This document shows, piece after piece, positions 55,094-63,387 of a DNA stretch of 64,000 nucleotides. Position numbers and translations under genes: made by a program. Origin of the DNA: Stakelama flava. Its GTDB lineage: Bacteria > Pseudomonadota > Alphaproteobacteria > Sphingomonadales > Sphingomonadaceae. A model generated the notes under the pieces. It had not been told where the DNA came from, searched no databases, and saw only the letters and a list, made by a program, of their open reading frames with translations. The stretch's first letter is position 1. Each line of letters starts with the position of its first letter. The stretch covers positions 265,688-329,687 of the forward strand of contig NZ_JAHWZX010000003.1 of the NCBI RefSeq assembly GCF_019351405.1. The letters run 5' to 3'.

Positions 55094-56149
55094 GTGGCGC
55101 GTAAGCAAAAGGACTATCTGGCCGATCTGCTCGCCGATGAAGCCGACGCGGCGGACGCATCCCCCTCCCCTGCCCCCACCGAACCGCCGCCCGAAGCGCG
55201 TGCGGCGCGTGCGCGGGGCACGACGCTGTTGGGTCGCGAAAGCGCGCTGGCGCGGGTCGCATCGGGCGAGGTGCGGCAAGTGACGCAATTGCTGCTCGAC
55301 CCTGCCCGGGTGCGGGTATGGGACGGCAATGCGCGCGTCTATGGCGACGTTAGCGAAGCCAATAGCCGCGAACTGATCGATTCGATCATCGCCGAGGGCG
55401 GGCAGAAGGTGCCGGTGGTGGTCCGCCGGGTCACCGGCGATGATGCGCATGATTATGAAGTGATCGCGGGCACGCGGCGGCATTTCGCGATTTCGTGGCT
55501 GCGCGCCCACAGCTATCCCGACATGAAGCTGCTCGCCCAGGTTGCCGATCTGGATGATGAAGCGGCGTTCCGCCTCGCCGATATCGAAAATCGCGCGCGC
55601 AAGGATGTCTCCGACCTCGAACGCGCGCGCAACTATGCCGCGGCGCTCGCCACCCATTATGACGGCCACCTGACCCGCATGGCCGAGCGGTTGAAACTGT
55701 CCAAGGGCTGGCTGTCGAAGATGATCCGGGTGGCGGCGATCCCCGACCGCGTGATCGCCGCCTTCGCTACACCGTCCGAGGTGCAGCTAAAGCCCGCCTA
55801 CCCCCTCGCCCAGGCGCTCGACGACCCGGCCAGGGCAAAAGTGATCGCGGCGGAGGCGGGCGCGATCGCGAAGGAACAGGCGAAGCGCGCCAAAGCGGGC
55901 GAAGGCGCAATCGCCGCGTCCGAGGTGCTCCGCCGCCTGCTCGATACGCCGAGCGAAACCCCGCCCGCCCCCGCCAATTTCGTGTGGACCACGCCGCAGG
56001 GCAAAAAGGCGCTGAGCGTGCAATCGGTCAGTCGGTCCGGCGTGACGATCCGCCTGCACGCTGGTTCGGGTGCTGGCCGGCACGAACTCGCCGACGCGCT
56101 GCGTCATGCGCTCGACGATCTCGAACGCCAGGGGCGCGGGTTGAAATAG
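55094..56149 (+). CDS. parB: Plasmid partition protein ParB
   Basis: A 351-aa DNA-binding partition protein. The N-terminal ParB/Srx nuclease-like fold is recognisable (about residues 60-150: ELIDSIIAEGGQKVPVVVRR, YEVIAGTRRHFAISWLRAH). Next comes ADIENRARKDVSDLERARNY and the helix-turn-helix MAERLKLSKGWLSKMIRVAA. The GTG at 55094 has GGGAGG upstream; an earlier in-frame codon at 55067 is less likely. Two identical palindromes lie directly downstream, as candidate ParB sites. Confidence 0.94.
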   Translation: MARKQKDYLADLLADEADAADASPSPAPTEPPPEARAARARGTTLLGRESALARVASGEVRQVTQLLLDPARVRVWDGNARVYGDVSEANSRELIDSIIAEGGQKVPVVVRRVTGDDAHDYEVIAGTRRHFAISWLRAHSYPDMKLLAQVADLDDEAAFRLADIENRARKDVSDLERARNYAAALATHYDGHLTRMAERLKLSKGWLSKMIRVAAIPDRVIAAFATPSEVQLKPAYPLAQALDDPARAKVIAAEAGAIAKEQAKRAKAGEGAIAASEVLRRLLDTPSETPPAPANFVWTTPQGKKALSVQSVSRSGVTIRLHAGSGAGRHELADALRHALDDLERQGRGLK

Positions 56150-56155
56150 CGATGC

Positions 56156-56171
56156 GTTTCCCCGGGGAAAC
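56156..56171. promoter_or_regulatory. parS candidate 1
   Basis: Perfect 16-bp palindrome GTTTCCCCGGGGAAAC, 7 bp after the parB stop. It has the GTTTC...GAAAC frame of ParB-binding sites but a CCCCGGGG centre. An identical copy lies 48 bp further on. Confidence 0.75.
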
Positions 56172-56203
56172 AGTGCGCAGGATTGGCGTCGCCGGTGATG
56201 CGT

Positions 56204-56219
56204 GTTTCCCCGGGGAAAC
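56204..56219. promoter_or_regulatory. parS candidate 2
   Basis: Second identical palindrome, GTTTCCCCGGGGAAAC. Both copies are preceded by GATGCG, so the repeated unit extends slightly leftward. The 48-bp spacing is close to 4.5 helical turns. Confidence 0.75.
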
Positions 56220-56226
56220 GAATTCC

Positions 56227-56314
56227 TACCCGAAAGCACGAACTCCCGCCGGGGACAGGCGCGCGCGGCGGTGATAGGCTGTCCTTCTTCGAACCGACTT
56301 CGTGCTTTCGAGTA
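56227..56314. promoter_or_regulatory. Inverted iteron pair upstream of repA
   Basis: TACCCGAAAGCACGAA at 56227-56242 and, in the opposite orientation, TTCGTGCTTTCGAGTA at 56299-56314 (reverse complement TACTCGAAAGCACGAA). They match the iterons at 57511-57688 and flank the presumed repA promoter, ending 14 bp before the repA start. This arrangement fits RepA autorepression by binding an inverted iteron pair. Confidence 0.75.
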
Positions 56315-56328
56315 GGAAATAACCGATC

Positions 56329-57255
56329 ATGCCGAACGCCCCCGCGCGCACCCGGTCGATCCATGCCAAGCGGCGCAGGAACGACGCGGCGGTTCAGGGC
56401 AGCCTGATGCTGCTCGACAGCCCGCTGCATGGTGAGGTTCGCGGCGAACGCTCGCTTGCCGCCTTTCCCTTCTTCGCGCTGTCGAAGAACAAATGGATGA
56501 AGCCGCTCACCTATGACAACGGTCAGGTCATGATCGAGGTGCGGCCCAGTTCGAACGGCGTCGCGACGATCTATGACAAGGAAATCGTGCTGTATATCGC
56601 CAGCCTGATGGCGGCGAAGCTCGATGCGGGCGAGACGGTCGAGCAGGATTTCACCTTCACCGCGCACGACCTGTTTTCGGTGACGGGATCGAACCATTCG
56701 GCGCGCTCCTATTCGCGGCTTTCCGAAGCGCTCGAACGGCTGCAGGGCACGCAGATCAAGACCAATATCGAAGCGGGCGGCGAGGGTGAGGAGGGCTTCT
56801 TTTCCTGGCTTTCCGAGGCGCGGCTCCATTATGCGCGCAACCGCAAGGGTGACCGGCGGCTGAAGGCGGTCAAGGTGCGGCTGTGCGACTGGCTGTTCCG
56901 CGCGATCCTGCTCGATCGCAAGGTGCTCGATTACGCCAATACCTATTTCCAGCTCGGCCCGATCGAACGGCGGATCTACGAGGTCGCGCGATCGACCTGC
57001 GACGAAGGCGGGCTGGATATCGATCTAGCCACCTTCCGGCTGCAGATCGGCTATCAGAACCCGCTCGCCAATTTCCGCTACGCGCTCAAGCAGATCGCGG
57101 AGGACGATGCGATCCCCGATTATCACCTGAAGCTGGTCGAACTGGTCGATGCCGAACCGCGTCCCTCGCGCGGGCGCGGACGGCGCGCGACGCCGTGCCG
57201 GGTGGTCATCACCCGGCGGTGCCGAAAGCCCGAGCGCCGCATCCTGTCGGCCTGA
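56329..57255 (+). CDS. repA: Replication initiator RepA (RPA family)
   Basis: A 308-aa plasmid replication initiator of the RPA type common on alphaproteobacterial, including sphingomonad, plasmids. Recognisable stretches are AFPFFALSKNKWMKPLTYDN, VTGSNHSARSYSRLSEALER, LQGTQIKTNI, VLDYANTYFQLGPIERRIYE and FRLQIGYQNPLANFRYALKQ. The C-terminus is Arg-rich. It is flanked upstream by an inverted iteron pair and downstream by the iteron array, so the origin is probably at 57.5-57.7 kb. Copy control should work through these iterons. Confidence 0.93.
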   Translation: MPNAPARTRSIHAKRRRNDAAVQGSLMLLDSPLHGEVRGERSLAAFPFFALSKNKWMKPLTYDNGQVMIEVRPSSNGVATIYDKEIVLYIASLMAAKLDAGETVEQDFTFTAHDLFSVTGSNHSARSYSRLSEALERLQGTQIKTNIEAGGEGEEGFFSWLSEARLHYARNRKGDRRLKAVKVRLCDWLFRAILLDRKVLDYANTYFQLGPIERRIYEVARSTCDEGGLDIDLATFRLQIGYQNPLANFRYALKQIAEDDAIPDYHLKLVELVDAEPRPSRGRGRRATPCRVVITRRCRKPERRILSA

Positions 57256-57291
57256 AGCCAAAGTTCGGCAAACGTAACTCACGGATTACCG

Positions 57292-57388
57292 CGTCATCGC
57301 GAGGAGCGCAGCGACGCGGCGATCCCGCAACCCTCGATTTATGGCGCGCATCTGGATTGCCGCGCCCCTTACGGGGCTCGCAATGACG
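57292..57388. repeat. REP-like palindromic element between repA and the iterons
   Basis: CGTCATCGCGAGGAGCGCAG at the left and the inverted counterpart CGCGCCCCTTACGGGGCTCG followed by CAATGACG at the right form an imperfect palindrome of about 97 bp. This CGTCATTGCGAG...GCGATCC-type unit is a familiar chromosomal interspersed repeat in proteobacteria, so it is probably a REP-like insertion rather than an origin element. Confidence 0.6.
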
Positions 57389-57510
57389 ATATTGCCCTGG
57401 GTTCGGATCAACGCAGCTTGGTATAAACGCCGGTCTCGACTGAGCGATGCCGAAGCGCACACCTTGCGCATCGCCGCGCTTTGGCATGAGTCGCGCGGTT
57501 TCGTATTTCC

Positions 57511-57688
57511 TATCCGAAAGCACGAGGATCGAGCGGGTATTTGATACCCGAAGGCACGAACTTTTGCGCCGATTTGCTACCCGAAAGCACGAAGTTTGCT
57601 GCGACCTGATATCCGAAAGCACGAATGGCGCGGATAATTGCTATTCGAAAGCACGAACATTTCCCGCTTTCCTACTCAAAAGCACGAA
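57511..57688 (+). repeat. oriV: Iteron array, candidate origin of replication
   Basis: Six direct repeats of about 16 bp, consensus TAYCCGAAAGCACGAA, start at 57511, 57545, 57578, 57610, 57642 and 57673. Spacings are 34, 33, 32, 32 and 31 bp, about three helical turns. Variants: 57511 ends in G, 57545 has AAGG for AAAG, and 57673 has CTCAAAAG. They lie 256 bp downstream of repA and are the probable RepA-binding sites of the origin. An AT-rich stretch is not obvious; the most AT-rich DNA nearby is between the repeats. Confidence 0.9.
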
Positions 57689-57797
57689 CCGTAAACGGTT
57701 TCGTCGCCTTCGCTTAGCTGCGACAGTCGGCGATCGGGCGCCAAGGCGGCGCCGTGTGTTTCGAGGAAGGGAAATGGCCGTGATCACATAAAGGAAA

Positions 57798-57815
57798 CCC
57801 GGCACGAAGGCCGGG
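57798..57815 (+). terminator. Short GC hairpin after the iterons
   Basis: CCCGGC-ACGAAG-GCCGGG (57798-57815), a 6-bp stem in the gap between the iteron array and the helix-turn-helix gene. It could be a terminator or attenuator for that gene; no T-run follows. Confidence 0.4.
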
Positions 57816-57969
57816 CATCCGATATCTGCAAAACGATGCGCCAACATCGTTGAAAGGCAAGCACTGCGCCTTCGCAGATAGACCAAATCCTACACCGGTT
57901 CAAGGATGCGCGTTTCGCGCCACGGAGAGCCTTTGTCTGGTCCGGCCCCGCAGCAAGGGGAGCGGAACG

Positions 57970-58764
57970 ATGACGATGCATGCGATGAGCGAGGCGGCGA
58001 TCCTCGCCATGGGAAGTTTCGGCCGGGTGCGCGAGCCCGGCCGATCGGGCGCGGTGCATCGCACCGGCGCGCCCGTGCGTCGCGACAGTATCGAGGCGGG
58101 GACGTTCGAAGAGGCGTTTTTCGCGGTGCCCGGCAAGGGCGAAACCGACCGGTTGCTGCGCATCGCGCGGCGCGGGCTCGACGCCGGGCGGCGGCTGAAG
58201 CGCGAGGCGCGGGCGGGAACGCGCGTCCTTACCCGCTATGAAGCGCTGATGACGCGGCTGACCGCGGCCGCCGTGCGCATTTATGAGGAATTGCTGACGC
58301 TTGCCCGGCTCAACCGCGGGCGCGTCTATCCCAGCTATGACCATCTGTCGGAAGCGACCGGCCTTGCCCGCGCCACGGTCGCGCGCTGCCTGCCGGTGCT
58401 CGAAGCGCTGGGCCTGCTGGTGCGCCAGCGCCGTTTCCGCCGCGTCGAAGGGGAGGGGGCGGGGCCGCGCTATGCCCAGACCTCCAACGCCTATCGCCCG
58501 ACGCTCGCCGAACGAATGCTCGGCTATCTCCCGCGCTGGATGCGCCCCACGCCGGTTCCCGACGATCATTGCTGGATGCGCGAGAGCCAGGCGGGCGAGG
58601 CGCAGGCGATGCTCGACGCGCTGCCCGCTGCCGAGCGGGCGGGCGCGCTGGTCGGTGGGCAACTCGGCAAGCTTCTCGCCAAGCTGGGCGCGAGTATTGA
58701 TGCTGCTGAGTGCGAGTCTCAAAAAGAGGCTGAACCGCTCCTCCAGTTTAATTTAAAAAGCTGA
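57970..58764 (+). CDS. Replication-associated winged-helix protein
   Basis: A 264-aa protein starting MTMHAMSEAAILAMGSFGRV behind AAGGGGAGCGG. The middle has a winged helix-turn-helix (about residues 100-160: LLTLARLNRGRVYPSYDHLS, EATGLARATVARCLPVLEAL, GLLVRQRRFRRV). Next to repA and iterons in sphingomonad plasmids, such proteins are often annotated as replication proteins. It may be a second initiator, a helicase loader or a copy-number regulator; I cannot tell which. The in-frame region from 57850 has no ribosome site. Confidence 0.7.
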   Translation: MTMHAMSEAAILAMGSFGRVREPGRSGAVHRTGAPVRRDSIEAGTFEEAFFAVPGKGETDRLLRIARRGLDAGRRLKREARAGTRVLTRYEALMTRLTAAAVRIYEELLTLARLNRGRVYPSYDHLSEATGLARATVARCLPVLEALGLLVRQRRFRRVEGEGAGPRYAQTSNAYRPTLAERMLGYLPRWMRPTPVPDDHCWMRESQAGEAQAMLDALPAAERAGALVGGQLGKLLAKLGASIDAAECESQKEAEPLLQFNLKS

Positions 58765-59016
58765 TTGCTGGGTTGGCCTATACCGGCCAACGCGTTCTCC
58801 AAGCGGAAAAGCAAAACGAACCAATCAAAATTCATCGCCCAGCGACACTCCGCAGAAGCGTCGACTTCGTCGCCGCAATGCTCCCCAAGGGGCGCAAGGA
58901 TTTTATGATGCGCGAACGAACTGGCGTTCAGCAAAAGCGCTGCGGAAATCGGCGATGGTCTACACGCTTTGAATAAAGACAAGGCGGGGAGTATTTCTTC
59001 GGGGAAAGGTCAAAAC

Positions 59017-60063
59017 ATGCGCATTCTCGTCACCGGCGGGGCCGGGTTTATCGGATCGGCGCTGGTGCGCCACCTCGTCGCGCATGGGCATGAGGTGTGC
59101 AATCTCGATGCGCTGACCTATGCCGGCACGCTGACATCGCTTGCGCCGGTGGCCGACAATCCGCGCTATCGCTTCGTGCGCGCGAATATTTGCGATGGCG
59201 AGGCGGTGCGCGCGGCGTTGCAGGATTTCCGCCCCGACGTCATCACGCATCTGGCCGCCGAAAGCCATGTCGACCGCTCGCTCGACGGCCCCGGTGCGTT
59301 CATCCAGACCAATCTGGTCGGCACCTATACGATGCTGGCCGAGGCGCTTGACTATTGGCGAACGCTCGATGCGCGGGCGCACGCGGCGTTCCGCTTCCAT
59401 CACATTTCGACGGACGAGGTGTTCGGATCGCTGGGGCCGGAAGGCTATTTCACCGAAACCACGCCGTACGATCCGCGCTCGCCCTATTCGGCGTCGAAGG
59501 CAGGGTCGGACCATCTCGTTTCGGCCTGGCACCACAGCTATGGCCTGCCGGTGCTGATCACCAATTGTTCGAACAATTACGGCCCCTGCCAATTTCCCGA
59601 AAAGATGATCCCGCTGATGATCGTAAAGGCGCTCGCAGGCGAACTGTTGCCGGTTTATGGCGGCGGCGAGAATGTGCGCGATTGGTTATATGTCGAGGAC
59701 CATGTCCGCGCGCTGGTGCGCGTGTTCGAAGCGGGCGTGCCGGGGCGGCGCTATGCCGTTGGCGGCGGGGCGCAGCGGCGCAATATCGATGTGGTGCGCG
59801 GCCTGTGCGCGATCCTCGACCGGCTGCACCCGCGCGCCGACGGACGCGATCATGCGCGGGCGATCACCTTTGTCGAGGACCGGCCGGGGCATGATCTGCG
59901 CTATGCCATCGATGCGCGCCGGATCCAGGGCGAACTTGGCTGGACCCCGCGCGAGGTATTCGAAACCGGGCTGGAAAAGACGGTGCGCTGGTATCTCGAC
60001 AATGAAGCCTGGTGGCGTCCGTTGCTGGAGCGGGGGGCGGATCGCCGCCGGGGGCTTGCCTAA
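59017..60063 (+). CDS. rfbB: dTDP-glucose 4,6-dehydratase
   Basis: A 348-aa SDR enzyme making dTDP-4-keto-6-deoxyglucose. Motifs are [60 protein letters not shown] and [20 protein letters not shown] with the catalytic YxxxK. The start at 59017 has GGGGAAAGG upstream. rfbA follows after 35 bp. rfbC and rfbD are not seen here, so the dTDP sugar is finished elsewhere or differs from rhamnose. A truncated allele lies at 26100. Confidence 0.96.
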   Translation: MRILVTGGAGFIGSALVRHLVAHGHEVCNLDALTYAGTLTSLAPVADNPRYRFVRANICDGEAVRAALQDFRPDVITHLAAESHVDRSLDGPGAFIQTNLVGTYTMLAEALDYWRTLDARAHAAFRFHHISTDEVFGSLGPEGYFTETTPYDPRSPYSASKAGSDHLVSAWHHSYGLPVLITNCSNNYGPCQFPEKMIPLMIVKALAGELLPVYGGGENVRDWLYVEDHVRALVRVFEAGVPGRRYAVGGGAQRRNIDVVRGLCAILDRLHPRADGRDHARAITFVEDRPGHDLRYAIDARRIQGELGWTPREVFETGLEKTVRWYLDNEAWWRPLLERGADRRRGLA

Positions 60064-60098
60064 CCGCTTGTTCACGATCCGCTGCTATCGCTGCCGGC

Positions 60099-61001
60099 AT
60101 GAAGGGCATCATTCTGGCAGGCGGCAACGGCACGCGGCTTCACCCGGCGACGTTGGTGGTGAACAAGCAATTGCTGCCGGTCTATGACAAGCCGATGATC
60201 TATTACCCGCTCTCTGCGCTGATGCTGGCGGGAATCCGCGATGTCCTGATCATTTCGAGCCCCGATCATCTGTCGCACTATCGCCGGTTGTTCGGAACGG
60301 GTGCACATCTGGGGCTTACCATCGCCTATGCCGAGCAGCCGCGGCCCGAAGGGTTGCCCCAGGCGTTCACGATCGGGCGCGACTGGATTGCGGGAGAGCC
60401 GGTCGCGCTGGCGCTGGGCGACAATATCTTTTTCGGCAACGGCCTGACCGACATGCTGCGCCGCGCCGCCGCGCGGACCGAGGGGGCGAGCGTATTCTCC
60501 TACCGGGTCGAAGATTCGATGCGCTATGGCGTGATCGAATTCGACGAGAGCGGGCGCGCGATTTCGATTGAGGAAAAGCCCGTCGCGCCGCGCAGCAACC
60601 ATGCGCTGACCGGGCTGTATTTCTTCGACGCCAATGTCTGCGACCTTGCCGCGCATCTTCGCCCTTCGGCGCGCGGCGAGCTGGAAATCACCGATCTTGC
60701 CCGCTTGTACATGAATGCCGGGCTGCTGCGCGTCGAAGCGCTGGGGCGCGGCTATGCCTGGCTCGACACCGGCACGCATGACAGCCTGCTCGAAGCGGGC
60801 GAGTTCGTCCGCACCATCCAGCACCGCCAAGGCATCCAGATCGCCTGTCTTGAGGAAATCGCCTTTCATCAGGGCTGGATCAGCACGGAGCAGGCGCGCG
60901 AGGCCGGACAGCGCTTCGCGAAAACCGCCTATGGCCGGGCGATATTGGCGGCGGTGGAGGAGGGCGCCGGCGGTCCGGATCCGATGCGCCTGCGCGCGTG
61001 A
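60099..61001 (+). CDS. rfbA: Glucose-1-phosphate thymidylyltransferase
   Basis: A 300-aa nucleotidyltransferase making dTDP-glucose, the substrate of RfbB. The signature is MKGIILAGGNGTRLHPATLV, with KPMIYYPLSALMLAGIRDVL, PRPEGLPQAFTIGRDWIAGE and ALGDNIFFGNGLTDML. The start at 60099 matches the family N-terminus; the upstream in-frame stretch overlaps rfbB. No strong ribosome site is seen, so it may be translated by coupling with rfbB. Confidence 0.96.
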   Translation: MKGIILAGGNGTRLHPATLVVNKQLLPVYDKPMIYYPLSALMLAGIRDVLIISSPDHLSHYRRLFGTGAHLGLTIAYAEQPRPEGLPQAFTIGRDWIAGEPVALALGDNIFFGNGLTDMLRRAAARTEGASVFSYRVEDSMRYGVIEFDESGRAISIEEKPVAPRSNHALTGLYFFDANVCDLAAHLRPSARGELEITDLARLYMNAGLLRVEALGRGYAWLDTGTHDSLLEAGEFVRTIQHRQGIQIACLEEIAFHQGWISTEQAREAGQRFAKTAYGRAILAAVEEGAGGPDPMRLRA

Positions 61002-61046
61002 AGCGTTGCTGCCCCCGCGTGCTTGCTTGCAATGCACGAAATATGA

Positions 61047-61074
61047 GTGCATATTATGCACAAGGAGTGCACTC
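61047..61074. promoter_or_regulatory. Operator/promoter of the second RES/Xre module
   Basis: GTGCATA-T-TATGCAC at 61047-61061 is a perfect 7-bp inverted repeat that contains a -10-like TATTAT (61052-61057). A second palindrome, GAGTGCACTC at 61065-61074, touches the start codon. TGCAC/GTGCA half-sites recur from about 61033. This is probably where the antitoxin represses its operon. Confidence 0.65.
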
Positions 61075-61425
61075 ATGCTTGCTGCGTTTCTCGATGACAT
61101 TCGCGACCATGACCTGATCGCGCCGAAGCGGATGGCCGATCGCCTCCGCCTGCCGGTTTCGCGCCTGGCGAAGCTCGCACATCTCAACCGCAACACGATG
61201 ACCGCCCGCCCTGAAAGCCCGGCGGTTCAGGCAAAACTGGGCGAAATCGCGCGGATCATCACACGCGCGGCGGAAATGACGGGTGATGAAGGCCGCGCGA
61301 TCATCTGGTTCCGGCATCAGCCGATCGCGGGGTTCGGAAAAACCGCCGAACAGCTGGTCGAACAAGGCCATGCCGACGCCGTGATGGGGACGTTGGAATC
61401 GATGGAGCAGGGCGTTTACGCGTAA
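61075..61425 (+). CDS. Xre/MbcA/ParS-type antitoxin (module 2)
   Basis: A 116-aa antitoxin. The helix-turn-helix (about residues 20-42: RMADRLRLPVSRLAKLAHLN) precedes the C-terminal toxin-neutralising domain (EMTGDEGRAIIWFRHQPIAG, ending VMGTLESMEQGVYA). The GVYA end is shared with the antitoxin at 25102, but the rest differs strongly. The start at 61075 follows an operator-like palindrome and AAGGAGTG. The RES toxin begins 18 bp after its stop. Confidence 0.87.
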   Translation: MLAAFLDDIRDHDLIAPKRMADRLRLPVSRLAKLAHLNRNTMTARPESPAVQAKLGEIARIITRAAEMTGDEGRAIIWFRHQPIAGFGKTAEQLVEQGHADAVMGTLESMEQGVYA

Positions 61426-61443
61426 TCGCGGCGTGACGCGGAT

Positions 61444-61938
61444 ATGAACCATGCGCTTGCCCCGCTATCGGATCGATATTGGCGGATGCTGGGCGTTCGC
61501 TGGCAGCATCGCCCGTTCGAAAGCGGATCGCATCTGACCGGCGGTCGCTGGAACCCGGTCGGGACGCCGGCGCTGTACCTTTCGCAAAGCCATCATACCG
61601 CGATCGTTGAAATGCATCAGAATCTGGTACGCCCCGGCACGCTGGTCGCCTTTGACGTCGAAGCGGACGCGATCGCCGATCTTCGCGGCGAAGACGCGTC
61701 GCTCACCCATGGCCTGTGGCGCGATCAGGCGATGCTGCGCGGCGAGGTGCCCGAAAGCTGGCGACTTGCCGAACGCCTGATCGCCGAGGGAGCGCAAGGC
61801 GCGCTGATCCCTTCCGTACTCGATCCCGCCGGCACCAATCTGGTGCTGTGGTGCTGGTACCGCGAAGGCGAAGCGGGCGAGGGCGCGTCGCTAACGCTGA
61901 TCGATCCCGAAGCGGTGCTGAGCGATGACAAGCGCTGA
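61444..61938 (+). CDS. RES-domain toxin (module 2)
   Basis: A 164-aa RES-family protein: GSHLTGGRWNPVGTPALYLS, HTAIVEMHQN with the acidic residue, and GALIPSVLDPAGTNLVLWCW near the end. The sequence RWNPVGTPALYLS corresponds to RFNRIGRPALYTS in module 1. By family it should deplete or modify NAD+. It is the last gene before the second copy of the direct repeat. Confidence 0.88.
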   Translation: MNHALAPLSDRYWRMLGVRWQHRPFESGSHLTGGRWNPVGTPALYLSQSHHTAIVEMHQNLVRPGTLVAFDVEADAIADLRGEDASLTHGLWRDQAMLRGEVPESWRLAERLIAEGAQGALIPSVLDPAGTNLVLWCWYREGEAGEGASLTLIDPEAVLSDDKR

Positions 61939-62127
61939 TTTGTTTAATTGAACGTCGAGAGTTTGCACCTATTTTACGGCTTGAGGCAGATGGCGGGATA
62001 AGCCTTGCGGCGGCGATTGTTAACCGATGGCGCTGGGCTGGCGCTATCGCCGGAGAATATAGAGTGTCGAGGAACAGGCCCACCCGGACGCGCCAAGTCA
62101 TTCCCGGTTGTGTGAAAGGCAGTCGTC

Positions 62128-62379
62128 ATGACGAAATTTCCCCGCGTCGAAGCATATCGCGCACGGATACGCCAAAGGGACTTCACACCGCTGACCGATG
62201 ACGAATTGCGCGCAATGGTGCAGGCGGACCGGTCCGCGCGCCACAATGCGGCGATCGAGGGCTTGGCAATGGGCAGGGAAGACAGCGCGTTCAGCGATAT
62301 GCTGCTCGCCGAGCGGGTTCCCGCCGCGCTCGCCTCGGAATTGATGCTGCATTTCGTGAAGGACGGCCTCGCCGGTTGA
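62128..62379 (+). CDS. Small hypothetical protein, VbhA-antitoxin-like (repeat copy 2)
   Basis: An 83-aa protein identical to that at 18709-18960, with the same NAAIEG segment and ribosome site. No Fic-domain partner is present here either. Function unknown. Confidence 0.6.
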   Translation: MTKFPRVEAYRARIRQRDFTPLTDDELRAMVQADRSARHNAAIEGLAMGREDSAFSDMLLAERVPAALASELMLHFVKDGLAG

Positions 62380-62434
62380 CGCCGGAGCAGGCAGCGTCGT
62401 GTTTTCACCCACGCCGCCGCTACCGTTCCGTGCG

Positions 62435-63382
62435 CTATTGCGGGCACTCGCAGCATTGCCGGTCCTTGCGGATCACCGGGGCGAGCAGCTTATGGTCATA
62501 TGCCTCCACCCGCTCGATGATTTCATCGCCGCTGCGCACCGTTTCCAGCTTGTAGATATGCGGCGTGAACGAATAGCCGATTTCGGGCAATCGCGCCGGA
62601 TCGTCGGTGCCGCTTTGAAGCACGGTATAGGTCCGGCATCCTTCGTAGCGGATCATCTTCAGCCCGCGGCCATAGCCGGGGATCGTGACCGGCCGGGTGA
62701 TGCGGCGGGGCGTGCCGTCGACATTCCACACCCGGCCATCGACGAACTTGCCATCGGACGAATATTCGAAACGGCGCAGCAGCCGTCCGTTCGTCTTGCT
62801 CCACAGCGCCTGTATGCCGACCCGTTTGCCCATGGCGTAGCGTTTGATGCTGAACGCCTTTCCCGAGGGGAGATATTCGATCACCGGGCCGTCGGCATAT
62901 CCCGCGCGATACCGGCCGCGCTCGATCATGTGCCCGGCCTTGTCATAATCGGCATAGTCGCCGTCGCGCTTGCCGTCGCGCCAATGGGCGATGGCCGCGG
63001 GGCGTCCGTTGGGATGATAGACGCGATAAACGCCCTCAAGCCCATGCGGGCCATAGGTCCATGCTTCCTTGAGCGTTCCGTCGGGATACCAGCTGCGATA
63101 GCGGCCGCTCAGTGCACCCGCTTTCCAGTGGCGTTCCATGGCGAGCGTGCCGTTGCGGTGAAACTGGCGGTCGCGCCCGTCCTTTTCCCCGTCGACGCAT
63201 GCCACCTGCCGCATCAGCGTGCGATCGTCGCGGCGAAGCTCGACCATGCCGGTATAGCCGGGCCTGCCGGGCACATGGCACAGATCGCTTTCCGCCACCT
63301 GTTCGTGATTTTTGATCTCGACGCTTTGCGACGCGGCCGAAGTGGCGAGGAGCGCGCCCAGCGTGGCGATCGGCAGCGTCAT
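62435..63382 (-). CDS. Secreted MORN-repeat (YwqK-like) protein (repeat copy 2)
   Basis: A 315-aa protein identical to that at 19016-19963: signal peptide, MORN repeats and a CCECPQ end. It is intact, so both copies could be expressed. Confidence 0.75.
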   Translation of the reverse strand: MTLPIATLGALLATSAASQSVEIKNHEQVAESDLCHVPGRPGYTGMVELRRDDRTLMRQVACVDGEKDGRDRQFHRNGTLAMERHWKAGALSGRYRSWYPDGTLKEAWTYGPHGLEGVYRVYHPNGRPAAIAHWRDGKRDGDYADYDKAGHMIERGRYRAGYADGPVIEYLPSGKAFSIKRYAMGKRVGIQALWSKTNGRLLRRFEYSSDGKFVDGRVWNVDGTPRRITRPVTIPGYGRGLKMIRYEGCRTYTVLQSGTDDPARLPEIGYSFTPHIYKLETVRSGDEIIERVEAYDHKLLAPVIRKDRQCCECPQ

Positions 63383-63387
63383 GGCGA

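Noticed and set aside
53853..55262. 469-aa minus-strand ORF opposite parA
   Set aside because: Arg-rich antisense frame; ParA motifs are unmistakable on the plus strand.
57511..57688. CRISPR array
   Set aside because: Repeats are 16 bp with short 15-18 bp spacers, next to repA and with no cas genes; iterons explain them.
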